Positions 1-13,100 of a stretch of 64,000 nucleotides of DNA are shown here, piece by piece. The position numbers and the translations under genes are program-made. The notes beneath the pieces were generated by a model. The model was not told the origin of the DNA. It saw only the letters and a list, made by a program, of their open reading frames with translations, and did not search any database. Positions within the stretch are counted from its first letter, which is position 1, and each line of letters opens with the position of its first letter. The DNA comes from Phlebotomus papatasi (lineage: Eukaryota; Arthropoda; Insecta; Diptera; Psychodidae), in NCBI RefSeq assembly GCF_024763615.1, contig NC_077223.1, positions 85,250,627-85,314,626 of the forward strand, given 5' to 3'.

Positions 1-3000
1 ATGTACTTTTACTCACCACAAATCCAGCATCAATTTGCTATATGCGGGAAAAGTAATTGACCAAAGTGGGTTGAAATACCAATAAGTGAAAATTATTGTT
101 GTAAACATTTGGTCATCATTTCTAGATTAATACACAATTCTAGGCTTAGGAGGCAATTTGCTGTTTAAATAAATACAACATTGCAAATTATGTGCTTAAC
201 TCTAGGCTAGAGAGATGCATTTGCTTTTGAGATTTTCTTATGCTCATCTAAGCATAATTGTTTGTGCAAAGATTGCATGAAAAAGTGCAACAGCTCAAAA
301 TAAACCATTCAACCTTCATTTAAGATGCATCATTCAAAGTTAAGTGAATTTTCTTTCACTGTCTTTCACTGAGAAAATTTCCTCGTTCTAAAGTGCTTCA
401 TGAAATTCTGCTGAGTTGTTGCAAAAGAGCCACTAAGTGGCTCTTTTCTCACTTGAGATAATTTTCATATGCGGAAGTTTCAATGTTTTCAATGTTCCTT
501 TTTAATTCAATGCTATAAAATACCTAATTTATTTGTTAGACGTTTAATGGTTTATCCTTGCCAAAATATAAATTGATATAAACATTTTTGGGCGAATAAT
601 TGGCGTTTTAGATAGTAAAATTAATAAATTTTCTTTGGTAGCAAAAAATCATTCATATATACTTACTACATAATTGTCAAGAAATCATATTAAAGTGCTC
701 CTTTGATGCCATTATATACATTATAGATATTATATCCTTTACAAACATTATAGGTTTTAATTAAATAAAAATAATTTCAGTGCAGAAGTGTCAAATTAAA
801 TGAGATTGTTATTAAATTAGCGAAAACCAAGGAGAAAATGGGTAGTGTCTGAAATAAGCAGCAATTCAATTTTTCTCCCAAATAACTAACGAGACATGTA
901 GATTCATCAATTTAGATTATTTTCATTTAACTTACATTATCTTGAGTTTTGTAAAGTAAAATCACAGAATTATGTTCATTGTGATAGATAGGGAAAAGCT
1001 TACAAGTTTCGAACATACTCTGTCTTGGAATACGTCATATTTATGGTCAGATTCATTAAAAGAATATGGTAAAAATATGAAGTGTTCGATACATGAAAGC
1101 CTTCCCCTAGATAATAAGATTTGTAGTTTAGTGTTCATCACCGGCTTAGCATTCACGTTCAACCTCCCGAGCTAAACGGTGAGAAACTCCTTTTCAAATT
1201 TCGTTACATCCATTTCCTATTCAATTCCGTTTCCCTTGCACACCTAGAAGTCTAAACAGACTCAGAATGATCTTCGAGAATAGTGTTTAGTCTGTCCCAA
1301 ATTATCCCAAATTATCATACACTAAAGGCTTTACTATTTTCTATAAAAAGTCCTTTGTATAAATTTCCTTTATCTGATTCTTTAATGCCAAATTCTACAG
1401 GATGATAAATATTCTCGAGAATCAGCATGAGTCTGTCTGTGCCCTAACAAATACTGTTAGCAACTTCAAAACTAATTCCTTGATTTTGAGTTAGGGGAGG
1501 ACTAGGTAATATCACCCAGCTTACCAAATGTTTTTAAAGATCATTTCATTAAATGTTTATGAGACTTACTTATTAATGTTACATCGAATTAGTAGGGAAA
1601 ATCACATAATGGCACTGAACAGACTAGGCTTTTTCTCTTTTCATCGATTTTGAAAGGAGCAATGCAGAAGTCAATGATTGAGTCATTCATTGCTTTCGAT
1701 TTGATCACTCACTGATCAGCTGATTTTGACGGTGGTCGATGAAATTTTGAACAGTGAATTTAAATAGAGAATGTTAACGGACTATGTGATATAGAACTGT
1801 CAAGTAAAGAGCAATTGGCCGGACAATTGCTTTTTGCTTTTTGTTCAAAATACAGTGGTGGAAATAAGTATAATTCCACCCCTTAATCCTTAAAGAAACT
1901 CAACAAAAAAAAGAAATGTAGAAAAAAATTCATTCGTAGACCATAACGTCCTTTTATGCCAACATAAAAAACGACATTTTGATTTTTTATTCTAAGTATT
2001 TTTAGAAATATAATAGAATTTTGTTTTTTAGGGTGGAAATAAGTATAATTCCAGTCAATAAATTGAGCGCTAGGGTATTTATTTTTGAACACTGAGCAAC
2101 ACTGATAGTGACAAAAAGCTCTTTTGGCCTCTAACAACAGAAGATTTTTTACCCTTGGGGTACCTTAAGAGGCATATATGGCGGATATATTGACAAATTT
2201 AACAATTATCTGATAGAATCTAGTCAGTTTTCTTAGTTCCTAAGATCCATCCCCACCAAGACTTTAATTTTTCCCTTATTTTTGTTCGTTAAAGATTTTT
2301 CCTACGATATTTCGGAAAAAATTAATGCAAAACTTTAGAAAATGGAACTTAATTTATTAATTATAGTTAAAAATGAAATTATTAAAAGATATTAAGCTAA
2401 ATTTGGTCAAAAATAAATACCCTAGCGCTCAATTTACTGAAGAACTCAGCGAAAAAAGTTCTTTTAATAATGCATTTCATTTGGATAGATGAATCTCTTC
2501 GGTTTGACATTTTTACTCTACGAAAAATTCGTTCTACGGTCGACTTATTCGAAAGAAATCTCCTGCGTACCTCATAAAATTAAAGGTTACGGCTTGGTAG
2601 GGTCGATAGTTGCCTGGGTTGGCAATAGTGAATTGGGTCATATGCTCTGCAAGCAATAAAAAACATCAAGGTTATGTGAAGAAATTTTTCCGTAGAGTCG
2701 GAATTAAAAACATTTATCTCTTCAATATTATCGTAGTAATATATTCTAAACTTGTTTTTTTTTTTTAATTTAGGGTAAGTGCATTTCACATGAACTCCCT
2801 TACGCTTTTTAAAATATTAATGTCATCTATATTCCTTAAACATTCGTATTTGAGCAACTTGACTAAAAATCAGTTTTAATTGATAAACCAAATTATTTAC
2901 TTTATTTTTATCGATTATTTAATTTTAATTTCTTGGTTTTGTAGTTATTTGAAACAATGATGAACTCTTGAGAGTTTGAGCCCAATGCGAAATTTTCTTC

Positions 3001-3953
3001 ACTATTGTTTTTCATTCAGAGAATAGGGAGAGGTGGGGCTACTTTGACCTGTGGACTACATTGATATATAGGATTTTTTCGTCTATTTCTAAATAAAGCT
3101 GGTCCTTACAATTATTTTATTTTGATCCACAATTGTTTTCTTTTAGAAATATGCGAAAAAATCATATTACAATGTAGCCCTACCTCCCCCTATTGTTAAA
3201 TATAGTAACTTCTTCGATTGTTTGACTGCAGTTTAGGAATTTAGTAATTTGACACCTGTCAAACACCTGTTGACACCTGTCATTTCTATCAATTGCATCA
3301 TACATTTAAACAACAACGCCAAAAATTGATGAGCATCACCTTGTGCTTGAAGAGTAAATTAATATTTTACAAGCACATTTAGGAGAATAACAGAAATAAT
3401 CGACCATTCCCAATAAATTGCTGAAGTCTCCATCTCATGGCATCAATTGGGTGGAATATTCTTGGGCAATTTGGTATGAAGTGTGCGAGGAAGTGTTTTG
3501 GCTACACATGATTGAACTCATTCCCACAATCGCATTAAATATTCGTCTCTCTTACCTTATTTGCCATCCAGCGGGACAATTTTGGCATTGGGCAAAATCC
3601 CTTGTGACTCTCTTTTGCAGTCTTTTCCGCAGACTCTCTTACCTTCATTTCTCATCCAACATTTCTTTTTCTCCTTCATCGCATCTCATTCTTCTCCCTC
3701 AATCTTCTCCATTTCTCTTATGGTGGCACTGGAATGTGCAACTTGTGCGAATTGTCGAAATTCCTTATGAACACAAACCATAATTGGGACGTCTTTGGAC
3801 AATGCATTTTTATAGATGGGAGGATATTGATGGAGCAATAGAGCAAAAACTATATCAGAAATTTTTATTTTTGTTTTGTTTTTGATTTGTTTTTTTGAAT
3901 TGGAATATTTCTTATAATTTTTTTTTGTATTTATCTGTCGGATTTTCTTTCAG
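1..3953 (+). other. Upstream intron of vein, no coding exon recognised
   Basis: The first recognised vein exon opens at 3954 with an acceptor and a split codon, so this stretch should be the 3' part of an intron whose 5' exons lie outside the window. It is AT-rich and holds a MITE at 2060-2435 and a degenerate inverted pair at about 3026-3195 (GGGGCTACTTTGACC against its complement near 3180). Short open frames, such as 3418-3783, have no recognisable protein content. Nothing else is supported. Confidence 0.6.
2060..2435. mobile_element. MITE with 25-bp inverted termini
   Basis: The sequence AATTGAGCGCTAGGGTATTT at 2061 recurs as its reverse complement ending near 2434, giving about 25 bp of terminal inverted repeat around 375 bp of AT-rich, non-coding DNA. 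A separate 20-bp motif (GTGGAAATAAGTATAATTCC) occurs at about 1858 and again at about 2034 beside it. No transposase is present, so the superfamily is unassigned. Confidence 0.6.
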
Positions 3954-4122
3954 GACAGCGCGCCTCCATTGAATTTCTCACGGAAAACCTTCCCGTGCGA
4001 GAGGGCAAAAAGATCCGTTTGGTCTGTCGAGTGAAAGGTCAACCGCCACCGAAGATCACATGGTACAAAGATGGTAGTTCCATAAAAAGAAATCGCACCA
4101 GATATACCTTTTCTCACTTTAA
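3954..4122 (+). CDS. vn: vein exon: first half of Ig domain
   Basis: The acceptor TTTTCTTTCAG ends at 3953. The first two bases (GA) complete a codon from an upstream exon outside the window. The frame then reads QRASIEFLTENLPVREGKK and includes the first Ig cysteine (RLVCRV) and the Ig tryptophan (TWYKDG). The donor is GTAAGT at 4123, leaving two bases (AA). Confidence 0.9.
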
Positions 4123-7100
4123 GTAAGTGCATTTTTCATTTCAATTTTTATCACTTTTGCTCTTTCACTTGACAAAAGTATAACAACAAATTGAACATCA
4201 CCTTTAATCTTCTTTAATTAACCAATCATTCTTCCCATTATGTCACCATACAATTCATTGAAAATTTTGTCCCAAACACAATAGACACGATTTGCCGTAC
4301 ACTATAAAAATCAATTTAAATTGATTTTTCTAAATTAGCCGGAGATCCGGGTCAATTTTCCTTCAAAAATTTTCTATAAAAAACTCCATAGTGAATGCGT
4401 ATTATTGTGTGAAATCGCACCAAAAATAGACAAAAATTTAATTGAGATGCTGTTTTTTGTGACATCAATGACTACCTTATGTAATTCATGGGTATTTTTG
4501 CTCATATGATCTATTTTTTTACCATGTTTCTTTTCTTTTTTTTTCCATCCAACAGGAGAAGATCGATCTTGATCATTGAGTCGGTAGGAAAAAACGACAC
4601 GGGACAGTATGAATGTCGCGCTAGGAATAAATTGGCGAAACAACCTGTTACACGAACAATGTTCTTGAGAGTCGATGACCAACCAGATCAAAGTGAGATT
4701 TCTATATTTCTTATATTTACTAACATTTCCTTTTGGCATTGGTGCATCCATCTAGAACAGAAGTCTTGGGGTTGAGAGTGTTAAGAGACATGTGTGAAGT
4801 GTTTTTATTTTACATGACCTCAATTATAAAGGAGAAATCTATTAATATAGAATTTATTAAAAATAATACCGCACAACATCCTGGAATAAGCGGAACTAGA
4901 CTATCTTTTAAGTAAAACTTCCAAACATACGTTATCATTTTTTATTTCGAAAGGAGGGAGTTTTCAATTTCATGCTATTAAGGCTATAGGATAAATTAAG
5001 CTAATTCAAAACCTGCTTCAAATGGAAATTTTTCGCTACTCCAAATGGAAACTTCAGTGTTTTCATGATAAATACAGTACTAAATTACTATATTTATATA
5101 TTTTCTATACCTCAGTTTCATTATTTAGTTAATTTTGCTTCAAATAAAGCGAAAATCCATTCATATTCACAAATTTTAATTTGTTAATTTCTCAGAAAAA
5201 TTAAAAGTGTACCTCTTAACCATCGAATTTTTCATTGATCGACCATGTTTTCCAATAAAGAACACAATGTAGTGACTGTTGTTTATTCGTTTTGTTTAAC
5301 ATTTATGTCATATTTCTGGATAATTTTAGTTAAATTAAATTCTAATCTTTATTGTTAACGGTACATGAAGTTTACAAATGAAATAATTATCTATTTCGTG
5401 AACAAAAAGGGCTTTTCTGAAATGTCTGCAAATGCTTCAAAAAGAAACCCCGGAAATATGATTTTTTGGAGACATTTTCTTATTGTTTTTTTGTCAGTTT
5501 CTTACTGTTTGTCTCCAATTAGAAACTTTCCCTTGCCTCCATTTGGATTAATATGTTTCCAATAGAAGCATTTTACGCTCGCGTATTTTTCTTGTATTTA
5601 AGAAGCTTTCAAGTTATATCTAAAAAATTTTCACTAAACAGTAACATTCTAGAAGACTCAAGGAGCAAATTTATGCAATTCTTTTCAGAAAAAATATGAA
5701 CTTAATGTGTTGAATCTTCTGTCAAAGTTAAAGCGTCTGGAAATGGTTTTGAATTAGGACATTTACCCTAGGTTTAGCCCAGTTCCCAAAGGTCTCAAAA
5801 TCTACAATACCAAATGTTCTTGTTGGTTTCTTTTCAGAATGTAATGAAATACTTTCCCTGAATCCTGAGCCAAAATTTTACCAAAAATCTTGAAATGTGT
5901 GTGCATTCCTTTTGGGGACTTATATTCGTAATATGATCATTTGACGAGCATTTTTTTTTCTTTCACAAACATTTGTTCATACATTTTTTGGTCTGACGAA
6001 ATTTAACAAGCAAGTGACAAAATTCTACAAACTTCTGTACTTTTACAAACATTTACGAACGAATGTTTGTAAAATAACAAAAAATGTTCGTCAAGTCATT
6101 AAGTTATGAACAATGTTTGCAAAAAAAAGTGCAAACTTTTACAAACTTGTTTGCCTTTGTTTTCACTTTCACAAACAAATGTCGTTACTTTACGAACAAT
6201 TACAAACATTTCACAATGATGTTTTTTGTGTTTATGAATTTTTACGAACAAATGTTTGTAAACAAAAAAGAAAAAACCCATGAAGTGAATATGTTACGAT
6301 CAGCGTTTGTAAAAAATTACAATTTTTTACAAACTTTTTAGAGGGTTATACGATATACGAGCCATAAGTCTCAAAGAATTTTGGGGAATTCAAAAATATT
6401 TACAAACAATGAACTTCCTGGGGTCGATGAAAAACCTACTGGGACTTTAAGAACTCGTGTCTAATCTATTGGATCTCTTTCTATACCATTTTCATGGTAC
6501 ATTCGAGCACTTATCCTCATAGGAAACATTATCAAAATTAACACATCTGATAAAAACGAGCACGTAGGGGAAAGTACGCTACCTTAGGGCGATTTATGCT
6601 TCGGAGTCCGAAGTTCGGACAATTCATTTTTTTTATTATGTTATCAGTGTCCATCAAACCTAATAAAAAGTGAAGCTGATTTTCACTTTTCCTTGTAAAA
6701 ATTTTGCAGATATTGCACCGCGACGTAAACAATTTTGCTCATAGTTCTTGTATTATTTCGGCGAACATTATGAAATATGAATTTTAAGATAACTTTTAAT
6801 GGACGATTTCGAAATATATCAGACGTATCAGACTGATAAGCAAATTCTCTTTAGGAAAAAACTTGCCAATAGTCTTCACTGCGCCTATGCAAAAACGTAT
6901 GGAAGAATAAAATGTCGAGAGGCCCCTGGTGTTATAAATGAATTTGGCCCCTAGTCCAATACCTCAAATTTTCAGAAAAGAGCTATGGGTGAAATCCATA
7001 AGGAACATTGAGAAAAAAATTGAATTGTCCGAAGCTTGAGCAGTCGTACCAAGGTACCGCGCTTTCCACTACAGTAGTTTTCTTTGACAGCTATTTTCTC

Positions 7101-10100
7101 TAAAACACTTTTTTTAAGTTTAAGTTGGTCCTGATTAAAAAAAAAATATTCAAGATTTTAAAACTACTTTTTAAGAAATTAGAAAATTTGTATTTTTATA
7201 CATATTTTACAAGTTAAATGTAAACTTTTTGCGTGGAAAGGAAATTTTTTGTTGAATTAAAAAAACACAAAAATAAACAAAATTTTGAATATTAAATAAT
7301 TTTTAGTTCATTAGAAAAAGTGCAATAATCTTCTAATTATTTTCTTGAAAGAAGATATTCCGACAGCTTTTTATTACCGGTATAAGTAAGTATACGTACA
7401 TGCTAAGCAGTAGTAGAAAAATTTTGCAATTCAATATTTAAAAAATAGCTATAAAATAGTCTATTTACTTAATTGTTTCTAAATTTAAACATTTAAACAT
7501 TTTAAACTATTTTATGTTTTTTTTTTTTAATTTCTTTTCTCTAAAAATGTTTATGGACTATCATATTAAAACTACATCTTCCTGAAGTGGCGGAGGATCG
7601 ACAAACGTGGGCTGCTAGATTGGATGTCATGGGCCCGCGACCTCAATAGGGATAAGCGGTTGAAAATGAATGAATGAATGAAAAAACTAAGCCTAGACCA
7701 GATAGTTACCCTTGGATATTGGCTATTTCAAAATGAACATTTCCCATTTATTTATTTATTATCTCTATATTTTATATTTTTAGAAGTCATGCATATATGA
7801 AACTGCCACATTTTTACTTGCATAAATAATTTTAATTATTATGCACAAGACTTATGGGGGCGTACCTGGTGTGTATTTGATGGACGGGGCTTTCTGGTAG
7901 GTGTGGCAGGTGTTCACATATATAAAATATTTATATTATTGGCTGCGTGAAGTAGCCCTATCCTTCCCTTTGCCTTGAGAAATTTTTATAGTTCACATAC
8001 TGCTGTAAGGAGATGTGACCTATTTTTCTTTCGGAAAAACACCTGTTCCGCAGGGAACACCAATTGACAATTTCATAAAAATATTGAAATTTTATTATAT
8101 TTAATAAAATGCAAAAAAAAGTTCTTTCATTAATTTACTATTTCCTATAAGGATAGATGTTCAAATCTCTTGTCCCAAATGGTACAAAAGGGACAGATAA
8201 TCCTAACCGGCTTATGTAGGTGAGATTCTTAACGTGAGCTAACTCGGAGTGCATGCAAATTCGATTTGATGCTGAAGTAGGGAGACGCCATTCAGTTATC
8301 TTGAATCAAATTCGTGAAATTATACAAGTTTTGTATTTGAACCAAAATGTCAAGGATTTGGATGAACTGACAGAAAAGTGTTATATGGGTGAAATGTAGA
8401 CCAGAATGTTCTCTATAATTTTGCCGTAGAACTTGAACTCATCGATTACTCAGGAGCCAAGATAAGCGAGGTTTTTTGTTTCTTAACTCGTTTTTTCATC
8501 CAGAGTGCCCCAAGTGTTCATTTGTTGAACTTCAACTAAATCAAAGAATTGTTGTATTTTGTGGGACTTTCCATTTAAAACCCTATTTTAAGTGTCTTGG
8601 TGGAGTAGAGGCAGTCAAATTGGCATCTGAGTGATTTCAAAGCGTTATTATGGGAAAAATCAATTTTTTCACACTTAAACGGCAAAATCGGAGTGATAGC
8701 GTAGTCTGAGCGGAAAATGATGTATGGACGAAATGTAGAGACAAATGTGCTCTACAATTATGTTGAAGTAATCATCAAAATCGGTTCAGCGACAGTCGAG
8801 ATAATTGAGGTTATGTGATATTGAAAATGGTTTTTCGACTGTGGCGCCCCTGGTGTTGGTCCCACGAAGTTCAAACATTCTAGAAAGTTGTAGCATTTGG
8901 TGAGATCTTTCGTTTAAGCCCCCATTCATCAAAATCGGTCACATAGAACCGGAGATATGATTTTTTGAATTTCGTGAACTTTGACCCCTCATATCTCCGG
9001 TTCTATTGAAACCACAGCGCGCATACGCACCATTTTGGAAACGTCCTAGACTTGACTACAACATACTAAAATTTCATTAACTTGCACAATGCCGTTTTTG
9101 AGAAAAGTGACTTTGAATTTCGATGAATTTTGACGCTATCACAGCGCCACCTGTAGTGACTTTTTGAACTTCCATCTGAAAGTGCTCATCGAGACGAAAC
9201 CAAAAAGGTAAAATTTAGGTCGATATGTTAATTAGAACCGGAGATAGAGGCCGGTCAATGTTCGAACTTTGACCCCTTATAGCTCGGGTCAGGGGTTATG
9301 GATCGACTTAAGGTTTTTTTTGTTTGATAGGTATAATCAACGGCTACAACATACTAAATTTTCAGCCCGATGCACAATGGAATTTTTGAGTTATTTAACT
9401 TTTAAGATTTAAAAATTTTCTTTTTAAAAAAAGCGCCCCTAGGGGTGGTTTTATGAACTTGCGATGTTAGAAGGAGAAGTGGCATTTCACGAGAGCTTTT
9501 CAAAAAGCCCTCACTTTTTAAATTCTGACAATTAGAATCGGAGTTATGGCCATTTTAAGAAATTTTTTTTGGACCCTTATAGCTCGGGTCAGGGGGGTCG
9601 GGGGACCTTAAGTTTGGTATTGATGGAAAGCTCTAAGGCCCAGCTATAACATACTAAAATTTGAGTCCGCTGAATGCCATAGGGGCGGAGCTATTGAGAA
9701 AACAAAAAAAAGGGGGTCTTCAAAATGGCGGAAGGAGGGGTGGGGGGTGGGGGGTCAATGCACCAAGTTGCAATTTTCACCCGATATATAACCTTTGCCG
9801 AAAACCGCAAGTCGATATCTTTTTTAGTTTAGGAGCTATTAAGCTCCAAAGAGCGGCCGGCCGGCCAGCCGGCCGGCCGGCCGGCCGGCCGGCCGGGAAC
9901 GTAAATTAGCCACATATATATTCGTGATCAGGAAGTGCTGAAACACATTTTGGCCAAATTTGAGGTCGATCGGACGACATGAAATTTTGTTAGGATTATA
10001 GTAGGTGAGATTGTTAAGAATCTCACCTAATAGGGTAGTAATTGGTTATGGTACGATTTCTTAAAGTGCCAGTGTTCATTTGAAAAGGTCTCATATCAAA

Positions 10101-13100
10101 AAATAAAATAAACTTAAAGAAATTTCACAGGTCCATTTCAGTTTTGTTTTTGAGGAATTTGTTGCTGCTCCATTTAGAATTTAAAGAAATTTAACACGTT
10201 AAATTATATGTTTATTAGACAACACAATTCGGACTTTTAAAAATTAATTTAAAATTTACAGAGTAGAGGAAACTGGGGCAGCAGTAAATATGGGCTAGCT
10301 GTAAACACTGCATTTCTTTAAATTAGACTTCAGAGCACGAGGCCTGTATGAATTCATTGAGTCCAAAGGGATCCTTGTCAATTGAAGAAATGGTTGACTT
10401 AAGTCCAAGTAATATGGACATAAATATCAGTGTTCCATGCTATCCCACTCTCATGTTTAGTACTGCCCCAGTGTCTCCTAAGATTAATTACATTAATAAG
10501 GGGATCATATAATAGAAGATATAATCTACAAGAATAGATATAGATAGATAGATATTTTATTTCCATGGTTGCGTCTACCGCCGACTGACCAATACAGGCC
10601 TCATCAGATAAACGGTAGAAACCCCTGATCGTGTCTGTATATGCCACTCGTACAATCAAATATTTTCCTGAATATACAACATATAATATTTGCTGATTAA
10701 ATTATAAAAATAATTCATGAGAATTTTAAAAACAAAATTTTAAATTTTAAAAAGGTTTAATCTTTTTTCCAAAATGACACTAATTTTGAAACAAGCAGGA
10801 AAGTTGAATTTTAAAAAAATCTGAAGGATTAAATGATATCACTCTATTAGGTAAACAATTCTATATAAATATCGCTTGTTTTGAAATTACATAACTTAAA
10901 CCTTGTAGCTAAACCTTAAAGGCCTCTACACATTAGAAGCGATTTTCGTCAAAAAAAATCTTTTTTGAAGAAAATCGTAAGCATTGCTGTAGGTGGAAAC
11001 GTCAAAATTCTTGTCAAAAATGCAATTTTTGACGATAATTGCTCCCAATGTGTAGAGGCTTTAAGTCTGAAGTTCGTTTACATCTCAAAGGACCAGTTGT
11101 AAAAGTCAAAATTTTGTTTTCTTCCCAGGGGGACTCAGGCGAGCAGGGTGGGGCAGTTTCACGCAAGCATTAAATTTATAAAATAAAATATTTTGAAGAT
11201 AATAACGATAATAAATTAAAGTCGAACATTTTGGTTTTGTCTTTGGAAATACAGTAGAGCCTCGCTATAGTCCATATTTGGTTCCAGATTTAACACTTGG
11301 ATCACACTATAGTCCATGTCATTTTTTAAAATTATAAACGACTTTTAGTATTGAAATTTGCTTGACGGCTTCCACTTTTTTTGCGATTGTGGTACTTGTC
11401 CTCGCTCTCTTCATTATGGATCACAATTATCACAACTACTCAATAAAGTTTGCGAAAAAATATTAAAATAATTATGACGACATTTCATGTCTCGTACTAA
11501 GAAACATAACCTAACTTAAAATGAGTGTTTTGAAATCAACGGTCTATAAATTGTGGACTATAGAGCGATGGCTTATAGCGGGACTCTACTGTAGTCAAAA
11601 GTAAATTGAAACATATAAGAACTAGTTTACATATTGTTCATATTAATTTGGAAAAAGAGTTAAGGAGAACAGTTGGATTGTGTGAAATTGCCCCACTCCC
11701 CCTTCCATTGTTTTTGTGCATGCAAAATATGGAGTTTAAAAGATGATACATCTGTCCTTAGGAGTTTCAAATTACAATATTTAAATAAAAATCGCCTCGT
11801 CAAATATTATCTATGCATATCATCTACGTAGGCAGATGATGAAGACTTCACAACTCTGACTCACATAAACTTCAGTAATTTTACGAGGTCTTATCAATAT
11901 TCAATGATGGATGCAACAAATGCTAATTGAATGTTTTACTTTCAAAACAATAATTTTCTCTCTTTTTCTTTAAAAAAAAACATCTAGATTGGGAGAACTG
12001 CCCATCGTTGGGCGCCATGGAGTATTGCTTAAATGGTGGCACCTGTCTGTATTTTAGTGCAGTGGAAGAACCAGCTTGTCAGTAAGTTGATATCAAAAGA
12101 TTTCCTTCATAAAATTGATAATGTATGTTCCTCATGCTAAATGTGTGCTAAGACAACATTTGCAAACACCACAAATGTGACAAATTTTTTGAATGTTTAA
12201 ACTGAGATTTTTGGGTAACACATGCTTCCTCTATTGCTTCTTCTTCTTTTTTTTGCTCATCCACCCTTAATTGACAAATATAATTTCATCGTTCTTCCTT
12301 CTTCTGCCACAAATATGTCCTCATTGACTTTGCTTTCAACCGCAATTAGGCGCCAATACCCTCTTCCTTTCTTCCCTTTGACTCTTTCTTAAGTGGCCCC
12401 GTCTCTTCAACCCGCAAACAAGGCAAATGTCTCGTCTGGAAAGTCTAGTTGCATTTCCCAAAAACTACCCAACAAGAAGTATATGAGCATTTTCTGTGAG
12501 ACACAACAGTGTTAAAGGTCTGTTTTTTTTTACTATGTAGTCTTATTTTTTCCTAGGCCATACATAAGCATTTTACTATACACGAGTCTTCCCAAATGAT
12601 GCGCACAGATCTATTTTCCTTTTCTCATGTTACTGTTATTGTAACGCATCATTTGCTGCACTGTTTAGTGATGACATTTATTTTTAGAATATTATATACC
12701 TCACTCAATTTTTTTTTCTTTCCACCTAAGTCTTCTCCATCCAACTAGACTTACCCCTCGTGCTTATAATGTCATCAAAGTACCAAATTTGCTCTTCAAA
12801 AGTTAATAGGAAAATCATCACTGTCACGCTCTAGGCTAGAGTCTCCTCTGGGTATTCATGCACTCTAGCCTAGAGATGTTGGCTCTTGAACTCCCTTTCA
12901 ATTTTCATTAGCTGAGATTTTTAATGAAGCCAGGAAAGCCAGATAAAGATTTTCATACACAATTGTGTAAATTCATTTTCTGTGTCTTCCATACACATCT
13001 CGTTTTTTTTCCTTCACCCACAGAGAGCGCAAAAAAAAACGAAAGAATTGTAGCGAATTCATTAATTTTGATGAAAAATTCCCACAGGCAAAAGTGCTTC

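Larger units (their letters stand above)
4693..11987 (+). other. 7.3-kb vein intron filled with repeats
   Basis: No coding exon is recognised here. The intron holds the palindromic TTTGTAAAC field (5935-6345), a TA MITE (6567-7069), a LINE 3' tail (7570-7685), the 1.85-kb modular element (8187-10036), a retroposon-like fragment (10520-10670), a small hairpin MITE (10917-11064) and a mariner-like MITE (11252-11591). The stretches 4693-5930 and 7700-8030 are AT-rich and otherwise featureless. Confidence 0.7.

Noticed and set aside
3418..3783. 121-codon frame upstream of the first vein exon
   Set aside because: It has no recognisable domain, lacks splice context linking it to the Ig exon, and overlaps another frame of similar length. 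It probably reflects a stretch free of stops in pyrimidine-rich intron sequence.
8187..10036. Helitron assignment for the modular repeat
   Set aside because: A 3' hairpin followed by CTAA before T fits, but no TC 5' end at the matching boundary and no Rep/helicase remnant were found. Left unclassified.
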